Assembly: GCA_016196825.1 (NCBI GenBank)
Contig: JACPWY010000050.1
Span: 1 to 49,236, forward strand
DNA length: 49,236 nucleotides
Reading direction: 5' to 3'
DNA from: Deltaproteobacteria bacterium
Lineage (GTDB): Bacteria; Bdellovibrionota; FAC87; UBA2466
Shown: piece after piece, positions 48,334 to 49,236 of the stretch
Layout: every line of letters starts with the position of its first letter
Position numbering within the stretch: position 1 is the first letter of the stretch
Notes under the pieces: model-generated
What the model saw: only the letters and a program-made list of their open reading frames with translations
The model's database searches: none
Told to the model about the DNA's origin: nothing
Translations under genes and position numbers: made by a program

Positions 48334-49100
48334 ACAAACGAATCATTCTGGAGGAGCGCGACCTCTTAATACTCAAATACCTCTTTGAGTATAAGGTCTC
48401 CTCCTCAGACCTCATAAAACGGGAATTCTTTTCCCAACACTCGGCCTGCTACCGCCGTCTTCGCCGTCTGATGGAGGCAGGCTTTGTCCAAACGGTCATT
48501 ACTCACACCAAGTGCCGACAAAATATTTTTGGCATCACCGCTCTCGGAATAAAACAGCTAGGCTTTGCGGTTTCTCGGTTCGACAATTTGCGGGGTCTTA
48601 CCCCGAAATTTCACCTCACGACCGATCACGACTTAGCGGTGCAGGTAGTCCGGCAGGCCCTCATCACAAGCCCTGTCATCACTCAATTCACCTCAGAGAA
48701 TTCCCTGGCCCATTTATTCAGGACCCAGTACGGAACGGTTAAGATCCCCGATCAGGACTACAAGCTACCCGATGGGGCCTTCACGCTTTGGACACCATCG
48801 GTCAATATGAAGGTCGCTCTTGAAGTTGAGATCTCTAAGAAATCAAAATCACGCCTTCAAAAGGCCTTCGAACTTCTCATCACAGGAGCCGACTTCAACA
48901 TCGCTCTTTATGTGGTCAAAGACAGCGAGATGCTTACTTACCTGAAAAATATTTACGAAACCGTCTGGAACCGGCCGTCCATACAATGCCAAAGCTCACT
49001 TCACTCCTGCTACTTTGCTTTACTTGACGACCTCGTTCAGTCGGGATCGACCGCGACAATTTTGGGCCTTGAAGGGTCGCTAAGTCTTAAACAATTGTGA
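48321..49100 (+). CDS. replication-relaxation-like protein, paralogue 2
   Basis: A 259-aa protein. The N-terminal winged helix is LEERDLLILKYLFEYKVSSS, then YRRLRRLMEAGFVQTVITH. The C-terminal part has the putative nuclease-like core DYKLPDGAF ... KVALEVEISKKSKSRLQKAFELL. Same layout and motif spacing as 32948-33877 but about 50 residues shorter at the N-terminus, and its ATG start is clear. In island 1 this gene type lies near the att end distal to the integrase, so it may mark the backbone of the second element too. Confidence 0.68.
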   Translation: MATLNKRIILEERDLLILKYLFEYKVSSSDLIKREFFSQHSACYRRLRRLMEAGFVQTVITHTKCRQNIFGITALGIKQLGFAVSRFDNLRGLTPKFHLTTDHDLAVQVVRQALITSPVITQFTSENSLAHLFRTQYGTVKIPDQDYKLPDGAFTLWTPSVNMKVALEVEISKKSKSRLQKAFELLITGADFNIALYVVKDSEMLTYLKNIYETVWNRPSIQCQSSLHSCYFALLDDLVQSGSTATILGLEGSLSLKQL

Positions 49101-49107
49101 GCGCTTC

Positions 49108-49155
49108 ATAAACCCCACCTGGAAGTCGTAAATTCGAATCCGTATGCTGGGCCCA
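49108..49155 (+). other. degenerate tRNA 3'-end-like sequence
   Basis: TTCGAATCC at 49133-49141 followed 12 nt later by GGGCCCA (49149-49155) has the look of a T-loop to CCA segment, preceded by TTCATAA like an anticodon loop. The T-stem does not pair (GTAAA versus CCGTA), so it is not a functional tRNA. It may be a decayed att site. Confidence 0.25.
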
Positions 49156-49172
49156 TTAAGGAGGTCTGGCAG

Positions 49173-49236
49173 ATGGGTCCAATCAATCAGGAAAAAGAGA
49201 AGTTTTGGCGGGCGAAGATGGCCGAGGCGAAGGATC
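49173..49236 (+). CDS. start of a gene cut by the window edge
   Basis: AAGGAGG (49158-49164) lies 8 nt before an ATG at 49173 and the frame stays open to the end, coding for MGPINQEKEKFWRAKMAEAK and one further complete codon (Asp). The EKFWRAKMAEA pattern vaguely resembles N-termini of small IS accessory proteins, but 21 residues are too few to assign a family. Confidence 0.5.
   Translation, partial: MGPINQEKEKFWRAKMAEAKD

Noticed and set aside
49173..49236. IS66-type accessory gene at the right edge
   Set aside because: Only 21 residues are available, and the resemblance to IS accessory proteins is too weak to name.

Overview
The window (about 49 kb, moderately GC-rich) looks like a chromosomal segment from a Bdellovibrionota- or Deltaproteobacteria-like Gram-negative. 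The main clue is an mglA-type Ras-like GTPase directly after the 4.5S SRP RNA, dnaX and recR. Many signal peptides, lipoboxes and beta-barrel-like exported proteins support this. The lineage is inferred from gene content only.

Positions 1-27,600 are mostly core genome. They hold two AAA/DUF4143 ATPases, an AIPR-family abortive-infection protein, a nitronate monooxygenase with a DUF4442 hotdog protein, threonine ammonia-lyase and a lipoprotein metallophosphoesterase. Next come a zinc-dependent phospholipase C, family-4 uracil-DNA glycosylase, and NfeD and slipin separated by an MntA-HepT toxin-antitoxin pair and a universal stress protein. After these are a HExxH protein, a CADD-like oxygenase, tadA, a rhodanese/cupredoxin pair, a FAH hydrolase / amidotransferase / Gfo-Idh-MocA operon, an HNH protein, the SRP RNA, dnaX, recR and mglA. 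Non-coding palindromic elements lie between some of these genes; two of them share an interior core but have different arms.

At 27,646-27,967 is a tRNA-Asn(GUU) gene interrupted inside its anticodon by a 246-nt group I intron. The last 20 bp of this tRNA recur at 35,300-35,319. They bracket a 7.35-kb integrative island with a tyrosine integrase, a phage P5-like muralytic protein, a DprA-like/phosphoribosyltransferase pair that resembles the ShosTA defence module, a replication-relaxation-like protein, a membrane protein and an XRE regulator.

A second, homologous integrase (35,412-36,557) lies just beyond that repeat and starts another accessory block. Its cargo is a diversity-generating retroelement (DGR) on the minus strand. 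The target protein is an exported 879-aa protein with two c-type heme motifs and a C-terminal FGE-sulfatase/C-type-lectin domain carrying the variable repeat. It is followed by an HRDC accessory protein, Avd, the reverse transcriptase and the template repeat. Template and variable repeats (124 bp) differ at 13 positions, 12 of them at template adenines. The reverse transcriptase is split by an IS110-family element inserted in a G/C homopolymer. The 5' non-coding part of that IS shows the guide segments of a bridge RNA, which match its own ends. Upstream of the DGR target are a sigma-54-type promoter and an operon encoding a sigma-54 activator (with a truncated receiver), a hybrid histidine kinase, an exported protein and a lipoprotein. 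This suggests that the DGR target is regulated by this two-component system.

The right edge holds a small exported protein, a second replication-relaxation-like protein, a degenerate tRNA-3'-end-like sequence and the start of a gene cut by the window edge.
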